Shown here one piece after another: positions 62,153-64,000 of a stretch of DNA of 64,000 bases. The stretch comes from Pomphorhynchus laevis (lineage: Eukaryota > Acanthocephala > Palaeacanthocephala > Echinorhynchida > Pomphorhynchidae). Made by a program: the position numbers and the translations under genes. Location: the NCBI GenBank assembly GCA_012934845.2, contig WNNJ02002291.1:1-64000 (forward strand). Direction: 5' to 3'. The notes under the pieces are model-generated. The model was not told the DNA's origin, did not search any database, and saw nothing but the letters and a program-made list of their open reading frames with translations. Position 1 is the first letter of the stretch. Every line of letters begins with the position of its first letter.

Positions 62153-62674
62153 GTGATATCCGCATTATCCGCCCCCCTTATCGACTTCCGTTCTTGTATG
62201 TCTCTTCTTTCATCGCTTCTTTTCCCTAAAATCGATTACTGCCTTAGCCTTTTCGCCAATTCTCCAAAATCCATCATCCTACCCCTACAACGAATAATCA
62301 ACACCGCCGTTCGAGTGCTCTTTTGTCTCCGTCGCTTCGACCACACATCAACATATCTTGTCCAACTCTCGTGGCCCACCGTCCACATCCGCATCAAACT
62401 CCGCCTTCTTCTCGTTACCTTTCGTCTCATCGCTGTCGGCTCCCCATCGTTCATCAACCTTCCTTTCTTAGACGATACTCGCCCCACCTCGCTATCGCTT
62501 CGTTCCTGTCATACCCTCTTACTCCACGTTCCTAATTACTCCAACAACTACGGTCTCCGATCCTTCCTCGTCGCCGCCTCACTCGCCTGGAATCAACTCC
62601 CTCTCGACGTCCGCCGCGCTCCCTCTTTTATCACATTCAAACACCTCCTCCGTTCACACCTTCTCGACGCTTGA
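62153..62674 (+). pseudogene. A-family ORF2 C-terminal domain
   Basis: 173 codons to the natural stop: IDFRSCMSLLSSLLFPKIDY, LSLFANSPKSIILPLQRIIN, VLFCLRRFDHTSTYLVQLSW, NYGLRSFLVAASLAWNQLPL and FKHLLRSHLLDA. Follows from the RT by a one-base shift. Confidence 0.85.
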
Positions 62675-62706
62675 TTCACAGTTTTGTTTTTGTTGTGGTC
62701 ATGTAA

Positions 62707-62722
62707 GCGTGCGCTGGCACGC
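62707..62722 (+). other. 3'-terminal stem-loop of A-family LINE
   Basis: GCGTGC-GCTG-GCACGC, perfect stem. See 14608-14623. Confidence 0.7.
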
Positions 62723-62971
62723 ATTTGCCACGTTAAAATAAATCTTTTTTTTAAACGGAGAATCAGCAAAGTCTGATTGCAATATGGTGGAATTCATGCC
62801 TTAAATATAATTTTTGAATATGATAGTTAGTATCAGAGATCGCAACCTTATACTATTTTAGATTCCAATGAATATATAACAAAATATACAATTTAACTAC
62901 AATATCGACGACCTTCATATTAATTTAACTTTTTATTTAATATTTAATTGCTATTAATTATTATTCTTAAA

Positions 62972-62998
62972 AGGCTTAGCCATAAGGCTATTTTGCCT
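62972..62998 (-). other. Nested 3' hairpin of family H
   Basis: On the minus strand: outer stem AGGC/GCCT, inner stem AGCC/GGCT with a TTAT loop. Confidence 0.65.
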
Positions 62999-63069
62999 GA
63001 TCACAGTTAAAAAAATAATAAAACTAAAAAATAAGAAATGAAGAAAATGAAGTCAACAAGCAAAAAAAA

Positions 63070-63822
63070 TCACTGCAAATATGTCCATGACTCGTTTCTC
63101 GTCTTCTTGATGATCCATGTCTTTAATAATTTTTTGAACAAATGCAGACTCCGGGCGGAAGCAATTTCCTCAGGCAGAGAATTCCAAATATTAAGTACCC
63201 TGTGCGACAGTCTCCAGCATTTTGGATACCTACCATGTCTTGTTTTATAGACAGTTTTGCTGTGACCTCTCAAAATCGATGAACGTAATGTGATCGAACC
63301 ACTCGGATAATCGTCCAACCGGTGTACAAGTGCATATATTCCTATTAAGTCAAGAAACAAAAATCGTGATGATATCGGTTGAATTCTTAGAAAATCTAAT
63401 CGAGATGCGTAATCCACTCTCGCATTCGAACATAAACGAGAACTTCGCCTTAGGACTGACTCAATATCTGTCCTTTCTTGTTTGGTGACCGGGAAAGAAG
63501 CCTGAATTGCATACTCTAAATGCGGACGAACCAACGTGTTAAACAAATTTCTAAAGACATTCGTGGTAATCTTAAGGAATGAGTTCTTTACAATATATAG
63601 AGCACGAGTAGCGCTTTTTATTGCTCTTTCACTATTAAGTTTAGTTTTTAATGATGCCTGCACGATAATTCCTAAATCCCTATGATGTGATACTTCAGTG
63701 AGAAGAACATCTCCGATATGATATGTAAAATTACTGGATTTTTTACCCATCCTCATAAGTATACACTTATCAACGTTAAGATGTAATCCAGTAGAGCGGA
63801 ACCAATCATGAACGCGATCCAA
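63070..63822 (-). pseudogene. H-family ORF2 thumb and C-terminus, open
   Basis: 250 codons: FRSTGLHLNVDKCILMRMGK, SHHRDLGIIVQASLKTKLNS, ATRALYIVKNSFLKITTNVF, RPHLEYAIQASFPVTKQERT, RGHSKTVYKTRHGRYPKCWR, NIWNSLPEEIASARSLHLFK and the end SWTYLQ. No break inside. Confidence 0.82.
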
Positions 63823-63998
63823 GTCTGCCTGTAAAGAATTACAGTCATCAATATCTCGTATAACAGTCCAAATTTTAAGATCACCAGCAAGATCATCAAT
63901 GCCAAGTGAGAGTTCTCAATACGTAAGAGTAAATCGTTAAGGAACGTGATGAATAATAGAGGACCTAATGCAGAACCCTGAGGGACACCTGTCGACAT
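63753..63998 (-). pseudogene. H-family RT active-site segment
   Basis: MSTGVPQGSALGPLLFITFL and NDLLLRIENSHL, then shifted. Confirms the RT type (CR1-like). Runs to the window edge. Confidence 0.75.
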
Positions 63999-64000
63999 AC

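Larger units (their letters stand above)
59125..62752 (+). mobile_element. A-family LINE, least damaged copy (5'-truncated)
   Basis: ORF1 from within the linker to its natural stop (59812), ORF2 from 59776 to 62674 with two stops (60733-60735, 62134-62136) and one shift just after the second, and the 3' hairpin at 62707-62722 with T-rich tail. Apart from the missing 5' end this is the youngest-looking A copy and shows the ORF1/ORF2 overlap of 37 bases. Confidence 0.93.
62958..64000 (-). mobile_element. H-family CR1-like LINE, cut by window end
   Basis: From the 3' tail (AAGAATAATAATTA) and nested hairpin (62972-62998) through ORF2 (63070-63822 open) to the RT PQG box at the window edge. A frame shift near 63900 lies at the catalytic box, where YADDLKIW is replaced by LALDDLAGDLKIW-like residues in shifted frames. 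62753-62957 before it is unassigned AT-rich DNA. Confidence 0.88.

Noticed and set aside
1-64000. tRNA, rRNA, snRNA or other RNA genes
   Set aside because: I looked for tRNA A/B boxes with clover-leaf context and for rRNA motifs next to the R elements, and saw none I could defend.

Overview
This window is AT-rich metazoan DNA, almost certainly from an invertebrate with a fast-evolving, repeat-laden genome. The phylum cannot be fixed from the sequence. Two host genes are convincing: an intronless histone variant H2A.Z (6214-6603, minus) and the 9-1-1 checkpoint clamp subunit HUS1 (exon 29981-~30445 and exon ~36667-37054, plus). HUS1 is split by an intron of about 6.2 kb that is filled with retrotransposons. 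Nearly everything else is non-LTR retrotransposon (LINE) in at least ten families, most copies 5'-truncated, plus short DNA-transposon-like repeats and one fossil LTR-element gag fragment.

LINE families (letters are mine). R: a restriction-like-endonuclease (REL) LINE with a cysteine-rich CXC-like N-terminus, an RT with a GDP-box and [YF]ADD, and a C-terminal CCHC/RHN/D...D endonuclease; six copies: 1-2105, 2106-5282, 14795-15525, 26776-27150, 30600-32945, 53093-55500. A and B: sister two-ORF LINEs of the CR1/L2-like superclade, with a PHD-like finger in ORF1, an AP endonuclease plus RT in ORF2, and a conserved 3' stem-loop. A copies: 5896-5997, 9172-10196, 10852-14660, 34604-36322, 48600-52602, 56150-56335, 59125-62752. 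B copies: 16039-17760, 21198-25330, 39276-40082, 40807-43301. C, D, E, F, G, H: CR1-like families with YADDLKIW-type RT and (TAA)n-like tails. One RTE-clade element lies at 44563-45933.

Layout. 0-5.3 kb: two R elements head to tail. 5.3-9.2 kb: H2A.Z in unique AT-rich DNA, then a foldback MITE and a partial second copy. 9.2-17.8 kb: A, R, and B copies. 17.8-19.6 kb: D remnants on the minus strand. 19.7-26.4 kb: a repeat with a 20-bp tandem core, an RT scrap, a gag fossil, the most complete B element (minus), a related repeat with a 13-bp tandem core, and LINE scraps. 26.4-29.8 kb: an R fragment and family E with a 483-bp near-perfect palindrome. 29.98-37.05 kb: HUS1. 37-38.6 kb: a duplicated unknown unit and scraps. 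38.6-48.6 kb: nested insertions (B in C; RTE in C in D). 48.6-64 kb: A, D, R, A, F, G, A, H.

The strongest new signals are structural. The A and B families keep a 3'-terminal hairpin whose base pairs change together between copies. Families F, G and H keep a nested two-stem 3' hairpin whose outer stem differs in all three yet still pairs. Several element breakpoints carry perfect short palindromes and templated filler, like scars of polymerase-theta-type end joining or fold-back synthesis. The R family, with a Cys finger of identical spacing in two diverged copies, may be an unnamed REL-LINE clade.
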